Origin: Steromphala cineraria
Lineage: Eukaryota > Mollusca > Gastropoda > Trochida > Trochidae
Assembly: GCA_916613615.1 (NCBI GenBank)
Contig: OU744737.1
Location: 1,446,001-1,510,000, forward strand
Direction: 5' to 3'
Length of the DNA stretch: 64,000 nucleotides
Below, one piece after another: positions 13,901-28,369 of this stretch. The notes under the pieces are model-generated. The model was given only the letters and a program-made list of their open reading frames with translations. It was not told the DNA's origin and made no database searches. Position 1 is the first letter of the stretch, and each line of letters starts with the position of its first letter. A program made the position numbers and the translations under genes.

Positions 13901-14747
13901 GAAGGAAATTAGAAAAGGGATGCGCCGAGCCTCTCAATTTCGTTTACTATAAAAGTAAACAAAGCTAATAAGCAAGATTCAGAAGCTATTAACATCATCC
14001 TTCCATGTAAAGTACACTGACATTTTGATTCCTGGCACATTCCGGACAAAACAGGGCCTAGACGCACGGTTATTGAACAATGGGAGGGGTGCTCTTTCAG
14101 AGGCATTCTCACGCGTAGTGATACAGAAAAAGGCCATATTTGGAAAGACCAAATATGGTTGAGACTACGATAACGTAGTAACCCTCTTACTATAAAAGTT
14201 GTGAACCCCGACCCTTCTTTGGCACTGAATTGCTTTTGAACGGGGGTGGCGGAATTACAAATGGTTTATATCATTGTAAAGGACGAAGAACGAGCGGCTT
14301 GGTAAGACGATCCCTGATTGATCAATTCGAAAGGTCGGCTAACGCGACCCGCTACTACATCTCGCTAGACTCAATATCGGAGTGAAACAGGTATTATTGA
14401 GGCTAGTTTTACTGAGACTGACACTGGAGGGATAGAAGTATAATAATTAAACTAATTTCACATCTTTGTTTTCAATTAATCGATATTCATAACAATTGGG
14501 GTATTGAAGAATGTTAATTTATTTATTTTAAATAACGTACATGGGTTATTTATATACTTGTACATGTATATATATGTTTCACCGATGACAATCGAGAATG
14601 ATGTACAAATAACATAATTTATCATCCAAAACTGTTTATATCGCAGGGGATATCGGATATTTGTTACTTTTATCAACTTGTGTTGATATGTTTGATACCA
14701 GAAGACATTCGGGTGCGATTCTCTATTTATAGTGTTGTCTTGCGTGC
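10915..14747. repeat. Macrosatellite unit 4, long (L) type, 3833 bp
   Basis: Long module at about 12157-12952. It differs from units 2 and 3 at single sites, for example GGGAACAGATATG instead of GGGAAGAGATATG near 13838. Confidence 0.9.
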
Positions 14748-17700
14748 ATGCATCAACGATCGAACTGTATATTTTACGCGCGCTTCGTTTATGTTTTGAT
14801 AATCTTATCTAATTTAAATTTCAATATTTATTGTAATTTATCATTATGTTCGCTCTCAAGAGGCTATTCAAGCCACGTCTTCCATTGCTTGGCTCTGTTA
14901 CAAGTTGGCTCCTTTCCTGATTCTTTCACTATCTCAGGCCTAGCAGTGAACATTTAACAGGGAGACCAGTCTTATTTTCCTTCATTCAAATATCATACTA
15001 CATCCCGACATCATGTCAGGAAGACTCAGAAATAAGTTAAATCAAAACAAGCCTATACGAAGCCTCAAGATCTTAATTATTATTCTTGAAATAAATAAAT
15101 CAGTCTCCCTTTTAATTTATTAATCATATTTCAAATTTTAGATTTATTGAAAATTTTATTTCATAGTCTAGTCAGATTGACTGTTGGCTTTTAAACATAT
15201 ACATTTCATACATATAGAATCCCAGTCTTGAAAAAGGAAATTGAATGTTTAACAACGTCGCTGACGTTGCTTGGTTGCAAACAGTTTGGAATTGTTTCAT
15301 TAGCCAGTAAAATGCTTCACACTTTGGAAGAAGTGATCGAGTTCATTATAAAAGGGAGATAAGTTTTATCATTATCAATTTGCCAATTATTGTTACATTT
15401 GGTTGTTTATTTTTATGGCTAATTTACCTTGTGTCAAAACAATCAATGCGTTGTATATACATGAAATTGCCGAAACTTCTAGTAAAATAATAACGACTTG
15501 AAATCGTTCAGATAAATGGTATCACTTTTTTGTAAATGAATTCAAACCAATGACACGGCCCAAAGTCTGAATCTGTCTATAGGTCAGGGTAACAAATGCT
15601 TTATCTTTTGTCAATGTCATAATAATGCAAATAAATCATTTAAATACTTGTATTTTATTATTTGTTTCGTGTTAAGATGTATCAAATCAGGATGAAGCTT
15701 TCGCTTACAAAGGCACAACTGTCCAATCCTATGAGAGGGGCGATATATCGTTATTTATTAAGTCATTCAACGACTATTTTGCTCAAGATTTTTCACAAAC
15801 GAAGTATCGATATTCTACTCGTCTCTGCCTTGAGGAAATGTTACCTATAATTTTCTCAGCAAAAAAAGACAAGGTTTACATGATTATTCGCAGAATTTCA
15901 AAATGGATGCGCGTATGGATATGGATATTTATCATATTACTACATGATATAACTACATATCTTACATACACATACATATTACATACGTGTTCTGAATATC
16001 TTCATGAGATAATTTTGGTTATTTGAAACAAGTGTTGTGTAACCAGTTGAAAGTTATTCAACGAGTGTTGTGTAACCAAAGCAGGTTATTCAACGATAGT
16101 GACGTCATAATGCCGTACTACTTTTGCAATCAGCTGATCAGGTGCAACCGACAGAAAGTTTGGAAAGAGTTATCTCCCCTTTGTATTCAACGGATGCGTT
16201 TTGTCAACACGGAGCTTTGAAAGTTTGAGTGAAAGTCGATAGGCCTAGTTTAGAAACGGTTCAGGGTTGTGTTAACATGCAGTTTCATTTATAATATGAA
16301 CACTGCTTTACATAATCAAGCAAAATACTGAATTATCAGCATTCATCTAGAAACGTTTAGCAAGGGCGATTGAACCGTTCAAAATCCACGTCACTGTCAT
16401 CAAGCTTGGGGATCTCTCTGCTACAGTACCGACAACAGCGTCGTTTTTTATTGTTAAAGTATTTGCTAATGTTTTGGTTTTGGATAACTCAGGCGATAAA
16501 CTGTACACACATGATTGTTTTAAAGTAGGATTTTATTTAGAGGTGAAGATGATGCTAACGAATAACGGGACTATGTTTTTGCTTAAAATTGCGAACACAG
16601 AGGTAGGCTACCTCACCAGTGTATCATTACGCAACTATGTCGCGCATGGATTGATCGTGGTTTCAAAGAAATAGAAATTCGTTTTGTATGTACTAAATAG
16701 ATCACAAAACTCGTGAGTGTTGAATATCGAAAATATTTCAACTCAATATTTTCAAAGTTTTGATTTATTCACTCGCTTTCGCTTTAAGACAAAAGATCAA
16801 AATTCAACGAAGATTCGTAAAATCAGGATCGTTTGACCACCAACAGCTAAGCGTACACAGGGTCTAGATTCAAATACCCGGATGCATTAATAAATGAAAA
16901 ACGAAGCTTTGTATTGTTTATTTCACACATTCCTTATTACAAGCCAAGCCCTCGATGAAAATAAATAAATACTAAATAAATACTACGTACCATTTCACAC
17001 CATAAATTAGTAAAAGATAAAATGTTGATACATAATGCAAAAAATGATATGATCACTCATAATAAATACATTCAAATGGTTTCAATCAAATGTCACCCAC
17101 CTATTATCTTCTGTCTTTAAAACGATAACCCTATCAATACTCACTTAGTTTTCAATTTGATTTTCAAAAGGTTGCATAAAAGAGGGTAATTATCATGTTA
17201 ATCTATAAAATGCGATTTGATAAAACTTGATAACTTGTGATTCGTAGGAGTGCATCATTAGTGTGGTTTTATGGAAATCTAGAAATAAATACTACTATGA
17301 TTGGAACGTTATTTTAGTGAAATGAATCATGATTTATGAAAGAATACGGCCCTCAAATATGATTTACTGGTATATTTTAACATGTGTCACTCTTCAAGAA
17401 TGAATATTAATTTATTGAAAAATACAGAACCAAATTTATCAAAGCAAACCAATTTAATTTTAAATATTATTCCTTTTTCAATTTCACAAAGCCATGCATA
17501 GCAATGTGTGCTGGTGCGTGTCAATGACCGTGTTTTGCGAGAAAAACATGCACCCTGCTTTGCAGTGTAACCCTACGGTCTCTCTAATCCATGAATGAAC
17601 TCATTGACGACTACTTCAGGGGGAGTTGCAAAAATGTTTTCCTTTTCATCTTCAAATGGAGGAATCTTGGCAAAGAAACACCAAACACCAGTTGAGAATT

Positions 17701-18613
17701 GGGAACAGATATGCATAAAAAATAATGAAAGACGTTTGCCGAGATGCAATCACTTGGTTGTTGGTTTGAAGGAAATTAGAAAAGGGATGCGCCGAGCCTC
17801 TCAATTTCGTTTACTATAAAAGTAAACAAAGCTAATAAGCAAGATTCAGAAGCTATTAACATCATCCTTCCATGTAAAATACACTGACATTTTGATTCCT
17901 GGCACATTCCGGACAAAACAGGGCCTAGACGCACGGTTATTGAACAATGGGAGGGGTGCTCTTTCAGAGGCATTCTCACGCGTAGTGATACAGAAAAACG
18001 CCATATTTGGAAAGACCAAATATGGTTGAGACTACGATAACGTAGTAACCCTCTTACTATAAAAGTTGTGAACCCCGACCCTTCTTTGGCACTGAATTGC
18101 TTTTGAACGGGGTGGCGGAATTACAAATGGTTTATATCATTGTAAAGGACGAAGAACGAGCGGCTTGGTAAGACGATCCCTGATTGATCAATTCGAAAGG
18201 TCGGCTAACGCGACCCGCTACTACATCTCGCTAGACTCAATATCGGAGTGAAACAGGTATTATTGAGGCTAGTTTTACTGAGACTGACACTGGAGGGATA
18301 GAAGTATAATACTTAAACTAATTTCACATCTTTGTTTTCAATTAATCGATATTCATAACAATTGGGGTATTGAAGAATGTTAATTTATTTATTTTAAATA
18401 ACGTACATGGGTTATTTATATACTTGTACATGTATATATATGTTTCACCGATGACAATCGAGAATGATGTACAAATAACATAATTTATCACCCAAAACTG
18501 TTTATATCGCAGGGGATATCGGATATTTGTTACTTTTATCAACTTGTGTTGATATGTTTGATACCAGAAGACATTCGGGTGCGATTCTCTATTTATAGTG
18601 TTGTCTTGCGTGC
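14748..18613. repeat. Macrosatellite unit 5, long type, mosaic, 3866 bp
   Basis: The first part, to about 16,980, matches units 2-4, including TCATTATCAATTTGCC and the long module at about 15990-16785. From about 16,990 it matches unit 6: CCATTTCACACC, retained AATGAATCATG near 17,320, TTGAGAATTGGG near 17,690, and the CCCTGCTTTGCAGTG variant. The unit therefore looks like a recombinant of two subfamilies. Confidence 0.85.
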
Positions 18614-21600
18614 ATGCATCAACGATCGAACTGTATATTTTACGCGCGCTTCGTTTATGCTTTGATAATCTTATCTAATTTAAATTTCAATATTTATTGT
18701 AATTTATCATCATGTTCGCTCTCAAGAGGCTATTCAAGCCACGTCTTCCATTGTTTGGCTTTGTTACAAGTTGGCTCCTTTCCTGATTCTTTCACTATCT
18801 CAGGCCTAGCAGTGAACATTTAACAGGGAGACCAGTCTTATTTTCCTTCATTCAAATATCATACTACATCCCGACATCATGTCAGGAAGACTCAGAAATA
18901 AGTAAAATCAAAACAAGCCTATACGAAGCCTCAAGATCTTAATTATTATTCTTGAAATAAATAAATCAGTCTCCCTTTTAATTTATTTAATCATATTTCA
19001 AATTTTAGATTTATTGAAAATTTTATTTCATAGTCTAGTCAGATTGACTGTTGGCTTTTAAACATATACATTTCATACATATAGAATCCCAGTCTTGAAA
19101 AAGGAAATTGAATGTTTAACAACGTCGCTGACGTTGCTTGGTTGCAAACAGTTTGGAATTGTTACAGTAGCCAGTAAAATGCTTCACACTTTGGAAGAAG
19201 TGATCGAGTTCATTCTAAAAGGGAGATAAGTTTTATCACTATCAATGTGCCATTTTTTGTTACATTTGGTTGTTTATTTTTATGGCTAGTTTACCTTATG
19301 TCAAAACTATCAATGCGTTGTATATACATGAAATTGCCGAAACTTCTAGTAAAATAATAAGGATTTGAAATCGTTCAGATAAATGGTATTACTTTTTTGT
19401 AAATTATTTAAACCAACCGCGGCCCCAAGTCTGAATCTGTCTATAGGTCAGGGTAACAAATGCTTTATCTTTTGTCAATGTCATAATAATGCAAATAAAT
19501 CATTTAAATACTTGTATTTTATTATTTGTTTCGTGTTAAGATGTATCAAATCAGGATGAAGCTTTCGCTTACAAAGGCACAACTGTCCAATCCTATGAGA
19601 GGGGCGATATATCGTTATTTATTAAGTCATTCAACGACTATTTTGCTCAAGATTTTTCACAAACGAAGTATCGATATTCTACTCGTCTCTGCCTTGAGGA
19701 AATGTTACCTATAATTTTCTCAGCAAAAAAAGACAAGGTTTACATGATTATTCGCAGAATTTCAAAATGGATGCGCGTATGGATATGGATATTTATCATA
19801 TTACTACATGATATAACTACATATCTTACATACACATACATATTACATACGTGTTCTGAATATCTTCATGAGATAATTTTGGTTATTTGAAACAAGTGTT
19901 GTGTAACCAGTTGAAAGTTATTCAACGAGTGTTGTGTAACCAAAGCAGGTTATTCAACGATAGTGACGTCATAATGCCGTACTACTTTTGCAATCAGCTG
20001 ATCAGGTGCAACCGACAGAAAGTTTGGAAAGAGTTATCTCCCCTTTGTATTCAACGGATGCGTTTTGTCAACACGGAGCTTTGAAAGTTTGAGTGAAAGT
20101 CGATAGGCCTAGTTTAGAAACGGTTCAGGGTTGTGTTAACATGCAGTTTCATTTATAATATGAACACTGCTTTACATAATCAAGCAAAATACTGAATTAT
20201 CAGCATTCATCTAGAAACGTTTAGCAAGGGCGATTGAACCGTTCAAAATCCACGTCACTGTCATCAAGCTTGGGGATCTCTCTGCTACAGTACCGACAAC
20301 AGCGTCGTTTTTTATTGTTAAAGTATTTGCTAATGTTTTGGTTTTGGATAACTCAGGCGATAAACTGTACACACATGATTGTTTTAAAGTAGGATTTTAT
20401 TTAGAGGTGAAGATGATGCTAACGAATAACGGGACTATGTTTTTGCTTAAAATTGCGAACACAGAGGTAGGCTACCTCACCAGTGTATCATTACGCAACT
20501 ATGTCGCGCATGGATTGATCGTGGTTTCAAAGAAATAGAAATTCGTTTTGTATGTACTAAATAGATCACAAAACTCGTGAGTGTTGAATATCGAAAATAT
20601 TTCAACTCAATATTTTCAAAGTTTTGATTTATTCACTCGCTTTCGCTTTAAGACAAAAGATCAAAATTCAACGAAGATTCGTAAAATCAGGATCGTTTGA
20701 CCACCAACAGCTAAGCGTACACAGGGTCTAGATTCAAATACCCGGATGCATTAATAAATGAAAAACGAAGCTTTGTATTGTTTATTTCACACATTCCTTA
20801 TTACAAGCCAAGCCCTCGATGAAAATAAATAAATACTAAATAAATACTACGTACCATTTCACACCATAAATTAGTAAAAGATAAAATGTTGATACATAAT
20901 GCAAAAAATGATATGATCACTCATAATAAATACATTCAAATGGTTTCAATCAAATGTCACCCACCTATTATCTTCTGTCTTTAAAACGATAACCCTATCA
21001 ATACTCACTTAGTTTTCAATTTGATTTTCAAAAGGTTGCATAAAAGAGGGTAATTATCATGTTAATCTATAAAATGCGATTTGATAAAACTTGATAACTT
21101 GTGATTCGTAGGAGTGCATCATTAGTGTGGTTTTATGGAAATCTAGAAATAAATACTACTATGATTGGAACGTTATTTTAGTGAAATGAATCATGATTTA
21201 TGAAAGAATACGGCCCTCAAATATGATTTACTGGTATATTTTAACATGTGTCACTCTTCAAGAATGAATATTAATTTATTGAAAAATACAGAACCAAATT
21301 TATCAAAGCAAACCAATTTAATTTTAAATATTATTCCTTTTTCAATTTCACAAAGCCAAGCAAAGCCTAGCAATGTGTGCTGGTGCGTGTCAATGACCGT
21401 GTTTTGCGAGAAAAGCATGCACCCTGCTTTGCAGTGTAACCCTACGGTCTCTCTAATCCATGAATGAACTCATTGACGACTACTTCAGGGGGAGTTGCAA
21501 AAATGTTTTCCTTTTCATCTTCAAATGGAGGAATCTTGGCAAAGAAACACCAAACACCAGTTGAGAATTGGGAACAGATATGCATAAAAAATAATGAAAG

Positions 21601-22482
21601 ACGTTTGCCGAGATGCAATCACTTGGTTGTTGGTTTGAAGGAAATTAGAAAAGGGATGCGCCGAGCCTCTCAATTTCGTTTACTATAAAAGTAAACAAAG
21701 CTAATAAGCAAGATTCAGAAGCTATTAACATCATCCTTCCATGTAAAATACACTGACATTTTGATTCCTGGCACATTCCGGACAAAACAGGGCCTAGACG
21801 CACGGTTATTGAACAATGGGAGGGGTGCTCTTTCAGAGGCATTCTCACGCGTAGTGATACAGAAAAAGGCCATATTTGGAAAGACCAAATATGGTTGAGA
21901 CTACGATAACGTAGTAACCCTCTTACTATAAAAGTTGTGAACCCCGACCCTTCTTTGGCACTGAATTGCTTTTGAACGGGGTGGCGGAATTACAAATGGT
22001 TTATATCATTGTAAAGGACGAAGAACGAGCGGCTTGGTAAGACGATCCCTGATTGATCAATTCGAAAGGTCGGCTAACGCGACCCGCTACTACATCTCGC
22101 TAGACTCAATATCGGAGTGAAACAGGTATTATTGAGGCTGGTTTTACTGAGACTGACACTGGAGGGATAGAAGTATAATACTTAAACTAATTTCACATCT
22201 TTGTTTTCAATTAATCGATATTCATAACAATTGGGGTATTGAAGAATGTTAATTTATTTATTTTAAATAACGTACATGGGTTATTTATATACTTGTACAT
22301 GTATATATATGTTTCACCGATGACAATCGAGAATGATGTACAAATAACATAATTTATCACCCAAAACTGTTTATATCGCAGGGGATATCGGATATTTGTT
22401 ACTTTTATCAACTTGTGTTGATATGTTTGATACCAGAAGACATTCGGGTGCGATTCTCTATTTATAGTGTTGTCTTGCGTGC
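18614..22482. repeat. Macrosatellite unit 6, long type, 3869 bp
   Basis: Long module at about 19854-20649. It carries private differences such as AGTAAAATC near 18,902, GTTACAGTAGCC near 19,161 and a decayed stretch near 19,400 (ATTATTTAAACC). Its long module is essentially identical to those of units 2-5. Confidence 0.85.
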
Positions 22483-25400
22483 ATGCATCAACGATCGAAC
22501 TGTATATTTTACGCGCGCTTCGTTTATGTTTTGATAATCTTATCTAATTTAAATTTCAATATTTATTGTAATTTATCATCATGTTCGCTCTCAAGAGGCT
22601 ATTCAAGCCACGTCTTCCATTGTTTGGCTTTGTTACAAGTTGGCTCCTTTCCTGATTCTTTCACTATCTCAGGCCTAGCAGTGAACATTTAACAGGGAGA
22701 CCAGTCTTATTTTCCTTCATTCAAATATCATACTACATCCCGACATCATGTCAGGAAGACTCAGAAATAAGTAAAATCAAAACAAGCCTATACGAAGCCT
22801 CAAGATCTTAATTATTATTCTTGAAATAAATAAATCAGTCTCCCTTTTAATTTATTTAATCATATTTCAAATTTTAGATTTATTGAAAATTTTATTTCAT
22901 AGTCTAGTCAGATTGACTGTTGGCTTTTAAACATATACATTTCATACATATAGAATCCCAGTCTTGAAAAAGGAAATTGAATGTTTAACAACGTCGCTGA
23001 CGTTGCTTGGTTGCAAACAGTTTGGAATTGTTTCATTAGCCAGTAAAATGCTTCACACTTTGGAAGAAGTGATCGAGTTCATTCTAAAAGGGAGATAAGT
23101 TTTATCACTATCAATGTGCCATTTTTTGTTACATTTGGTTGTTTATTTTTATGGCTAGTTTACCTTATGTCAAAACTATCAATGCGTTGTATATACATGA
23201 AATTGCCGAAACTTCTAGTAAAATAATAACGACTTGAAATCGTTCAGATAAATGGTATCATTTTTTTGTAAATGAATTCAAACCAATGACACGGCCCAAA
23301 GTCTGAATCTGTCTATAGGTCAGGGTAACAAATGCTTTATCTTTTGTCAATGTCATAATAATGCAAATAAATCATTTAAATACTTGTATTTTATTATTTG
23401 TTTCGTGTTAAAATGTATCAAATCAGGATGAAGCTTTCGCTTACAAAGGCACAACTGTCCAATCCTATGAGAGGGGCGATATATCGTTATTTATTAAGTC
23501 ATTCAACGACTATTTTGCTCAATATTTTTCACAAACGAAGTATCGCTATTGTACTCGTCTCTGCCTTGAGGAAATGTTACCTATAATTTTCTCAGCAAAA
23601 AAAGACGAGGTTTACATGATTATTCGCAGAATTTCAAACTGGATACGCGTATGGATATGGATAATAGTCATATTACTACATATCTTACATACACATACAT
23701 ACCTGTGCACGGGAGTGTGTTTTTTTATAGATTAATAGATTCTCAATACATTGTTCCTCGTTGGTCGGAGGTAAAAGATATTACGTTTTAACGATCATGT
23801 GCACACGTTTTATCGCTGAATTATTCATACCTGAAGAATTCATTCAAATATCAAAATCGCTCAGCATTTTTCGGCCTGTTGTGAAGTTTTTCGAAATGGA
23901 TTGAAAAGAGGTCAAATAGGGTTTGTATAGGCTGTTGTAACACAGGCATTTTAAAGTAAGACAAAAGATCAGAATTCAACGAAGATTCGTAAAATCAGGA
24001 TCGTTTGACCACCAACAGCTAAGCGTACACAGGGTCTAGATTCAAATACCCGGATGCATTAATAAATGAAAAACGAAGCTTTGTATTGTTTATTTCACAC
24101 ATTCCTTATTACAAGCCAAGCCCTCGATGAAAATAAATAAATACTAAATAAATACTACGTACCATTTCACACCATAAATTAGTAAAACATAAAATGTTGA
24201 TACATAATGCAAAAAATGATATGATCACTCATAATAAATACATTCAAATGGTTTCAATCAAATGTCACCCACCTATTATCTTCTGTCTTTAAAACGATAA
24301 CCCTATCAATACTCACTTAGTTTTCAATTTGATTTTCAAAAGGTTGCATAAAAGAGGATAATTATCATGTTAATCTATAAAATGCGATTTTATAAAACTT
24401 GATAACTTGTGATTCGTAAGGGTGCATTATTTGTGTGGTTTTATGGAAATCTAGAAATAAATACTACTATGATTGGAACGTTATTTTAGTGAAATGAATC
24501 ATGATTTATGAAAGCATATGGCCCTCAAATATGATTTACAGGTATATTTTAACATGTGTCCCTCGTCAAGAATGAATATTAATTTATTGAAAAATACAGA
24601 ACCAAATTTATCAAAGCAAACCAATTTAAATATTATTCTTTTTTCAATTTCGCAAAGCCAAGCAAAGCCTAGCAAGGTGTGCTGGTGCGTGTCAATGCCC
24701 GTGTTTTGCGACAAAAGCATGCATCCTGCTTTGCAATGTAACCCTAGGTCTCTCTAATCCATGAATGAACTCATTGACGACTACTTCAGGGGGAGTTGCA
24801 AAAATGTTTTCCTTTTCATCTTCAAATGGAGGAATCTTGGCAAAGAAACACCAAACACCAGTTGAGATGTGGGAACAGATATGCATAAAAAATAATGAAA
24901 GACGTTTGCCGAGATGCAATCACTTGGTTGTTGGTTTGAAGGAAATTAGAAAAGGGATGCGCCGAGCCTCTCAATTTGGTTTACTATAAAAGTAAACAAA
25001 GCTAATAAGCAAGATTCAGAAGCTATTAACATCGTCCTTCCATGTAAAGTACACTGACATTTTGATTCCTGGCACATTCCGGACAAAACAGGGCCTAGAC
25101 GCACGGTTATTGAACAATGGGAGGGGTGCTCTTTCAGAGGCATTCTCACGCGTAGTGATACAGAAAAACGCCATATTTGGAAAGACCAAATATGGTTGAG
25201 ACTACGATAACGTAGTAACCCTCTTACTATAAAAGTTGTGAACCCCGACCCTTCTTTGGCACTGAATTGCTTTTGAACGGGGTGGCGGAATTACAAATGG
25301 TTTATATCATTGTAAAGGACGAAGAACGATCGGCTTGGTAAGACGATCCCTGATTGATCAATTCGAAAGGTCGGCTAACGCGACCCGCTTCTACATCTCG

Positions 25401-25785
25401 CTAGACTCAATATCGGAGTGAAACAGGTATTATTGAGGCTAGTTTTACTGAGACTGACACTGGAGGGATAGAAGTATAATAATTAAACTAATTTCACATC
25501 TTTGTTTTCAATTAATCGATATTCATAACAATTGGGGTATTGAAGAATGTTAATTTATTTATTTTAAACAACGTACATGGGTTATTTATATACTTGTACA
25601 TGTATATATATATGTTTCACCGATGACAATCGAGAATGATGTACAAATAACATAATTTATCATCCAAAACTGTTTATATCGCAGGGGATATCGGATATTT
25701 GTTACTTTTATCAACTTGTGTTGATATGTTTGATACCAGAAGACATTCGGGTGCGATTCTCTATTTATAGTGTTGTCTTGCGTGC
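22483..25785. repeat. Macrosatellite unit 7, short (S) type, 3303 bp
   Basis: Carries the short module at about 23701-23957. Downstream of the module it has the CCCTCGTCAAG and CTAGGTCTCTC variants also seen in unit 1. Confidence 0.9.
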
Positions 25786-27893
25786 ATGCATCAACGATCG
25801 AACTGTATATTTTACGCGCGCTTCGTTTATGTTTTGATAATCTTATCTAATTTAAATTTCAATATTTATTGTAATTTATCATCATGTTCGCTCTCAAGAG
25901 GCTATTCAAGCCACGTCTTCCATTGTTTGGCTCTGTTACAAGTTGGCTCCTTTCCTGATTCTTTCACTATCTCAGGCCTAGCAGTGAACATTTAACAGGG
26001 AGACCAGTCTTATTTTCCTTCATTCAAATATCATACTACATCCCGACATCATGTCAGGAAGACTCAGAAATAAGTTAAATCAAAACAAGCCTATACGAAG
26101 CCTCAAGATCTTAATTATTATTCTTGAAATAAATAAATCAGTCTCCCTTTTAATTTATTTAATCATATTTCAAATTTAAGATTTATTGAAAATTTTATTT
26201 CATAGTCTAGTCAGATTGACTGTTGGCTTTTAAACATATACATTTCATACATATAGAATCCCAGTCTTGAAAAAGGAAATTGAATGTTTAACAACGTCGC
26301 TGACGTTGCTTGGTTGCAAACAGTTTGGAATTGTTTCATTAGCCAGTAAAATGCTTCACACTTTGGAAGAAGTGATCGAGTTAATTCTAAAAGGGAGATA
26401 AGTTTTATCACTATCAATGTGCCATTTTTTCTTACATTTGGTTGTTTATTTTTATGGCTAGTTTACCTTATGTCAAAACTATCAATGCGTTGTATATACA
26501 TGAAATTGCCGAAACTTCTAGTAAAATAATAAGGATTTGAAATCGTTCAGATAAATGGTATCACTTTTTTGTAAATGAATTCAAACCAATGCTAGCGCAT
26601 GACGCGGCCCAAAGTCTGAATCTGTCTATAGGTCAGGGTAACAAATGCTTTATCTTTTGTCAATGTCATAATAATGCAAATAAATCATTTAAATACTTGT
26701 ATTTTATTATTTGTTTCGTGTTAAGATGTATCAAATCAGGATGAAGCTTTCGCTTACAAAGGCACAACTGTCCAATCCTATGAGAGGGGCGATATATCGT
26801 TATTTATTAAGTCATTCAACGACTATTTTGCTCAAGATTTTTCACAAACGAAGTATCGATATTGTACTCGTCTCTGCCTTGAGGAAATGTTACCTATAAT
26901 TTTCTCAGCAAAAAAAGACGAGGTTAACATGAATATTCGCAGAATTTGAAACTGGATACGCGTATGAATATGGATAATAGTCATATTACTACATATCTTA
27001 CATACACATACATATCTGTGCACGGGAGTGTGTTTTTAATAGATTAATAGATTCTCAATACATTGTTCCTCGTTCGGTTTGAGGTAAAAGATCTTACGTT
27101 TTAACGATCATGTGCACACGTTTTATCGCTGAATTATTCATACCTGAAGAATTCATTCAAATATCAAAATCGCTCAGCATTTTTCAGCCTGTTGTGAAGT
27201 TTTTCGAAATGGGTTGAAAAGAGGTCATATAGGGTTTGTATAGGCTGTTGTAACACAGGCATTTTAAAGTAAGACAAAAGATCAGAATTCAACGAAGATT
27301 CGTAAAATCAGGATCGTTTGACCACCAACAGCTAAGCGTACACAGGGTCTACATTCAAATACCCGGATGCATTTATAAATGAAAAACGAAGCTTTGTATT
27401 GTTTATTTCACACATTGCATATTAGAAGCCAAGCCCTCGATGAAAATAAATAAATACTAAATAAATACTACGTACCATTTCACACCATAAATTAGTAAAA
27501 GATAAAATGTTGATACATAATGCAAAAAATGATATGATCACTCATAATAAATACATTCAAATGGTTTCAATCAAATGTCACCCACCTATTATCTTCTGTC
27601 TTTAAAACGATAACCCTATCAATACTCACTTAGTTTTCAATTTGATTTTCAAAAGGTTGCATAAAAGAGGGTAATTATCATGTTAATCTATAAAATGCGA
27701 TTTGATAAAACTTGATAACTTGTGATTCGTAGGAGTGCATCATTAGTGTGGTTTTATGGAAATCTAGAAATAAATACTACTATGATTGGAACGTTATTTT
27801 AGTGAAATGAATCATGATTTATGAAAGAATATGGCCCTCAAATATGATTTACTGGTATATTTTAACATGGGTCCCTCTTCAAGAATGAATATT
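25786..27893. repeat. Macrosatellite unit 8, short type, truncated at the array edge
   Basis: Short module at about 27015-27270. The unit follows the consensus up to about AATGAATATTAAT (27,893), where the sequence leaves the repeat. More substitutions are visible here than in inner units (for example CATTGCATATTAGAAGCC near 27,413), as expected at the edge of a homogenised array. Confidence 0.9.
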
Positions 27894-28369
27894 AATATAT
27901 GAAAATTATTATTCCAAGTAATTTCCTGACCACGCTTCGCAAACTTGGACCAATCTTCAAAGGAGCGCAGAGCAACTGAGCAAAGGGACTATGTTTGGAT
28001 TATTAAAAAGCTTAATTAACCATAATAAACTTAACTCAAAATAATGCAACGGTTTCTTTTTGCGATGGAGAAAGCAAATATTTCCAAATAAACATTAGTA
28101 ATGATCCAAGAAAATGCTTACCAGTGGATATGTTCGTGTTAGAACAACAACGAATTAAAACAAGGCTTGCAGAATTAAAATTTAACAAATGACTGAAAAC
28201 TTAAAATACAAGATAACTTCGAAGCAACAAATGTGGTGTCAGAGCTATGAATATTCGAGGTGATGAAAATGAAATGATGTTATCGATGGCGGGCTCCTAT
28301 TCACAGGGATAGATATTCCGGCAGACTGATCAGGTCAAATAAAAACTCTCAGATGTGATGGATGATCAA
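27894..28369. other. Non-coding stretch beyond the macrosatellite
   Basis: Unique-looking AT-rich DNA; no gene, RNA or clear repeat seen. Confidence 0.6.

Larger units (their letters stand above)
1..27893. repeat. Macrosatellite: eight tandem units of 3.3-3.87 kb
   Basis: The sequence repeats head to tail with unit starts (taken at the landmark GCATCAACGATCGAAC) near -62, 3249, 7082, 10915, 14748, 18614, 22483 and 25786. Spacings are 3833, 3833, 3833, 3866, 3869 and 3303 bp; the first, partly outside the window, is about 3.31 kb. Units 2-4 look almost identical over their whole length, and the others differ by scattered substitutions and small indels. The array begins before the window and stops within the eighth unit. 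Short open frames recur in every copy but have no recognisable domain. High identity implies recent amplification or continuing homogenisation by unequal exchange. It may be a satellite grown from a transposon or from a gene fragment; I do not recognise a known family. Confidence 0.97.

Noticed and set aside
1..27893. CRISPR-like array, rDNA or histone cluster as the identity of the tandem array
   Set aside because: Units are kilobase-sized without short spacers, and I find no rRNA, 5S, snRNA or histone sequence in them.
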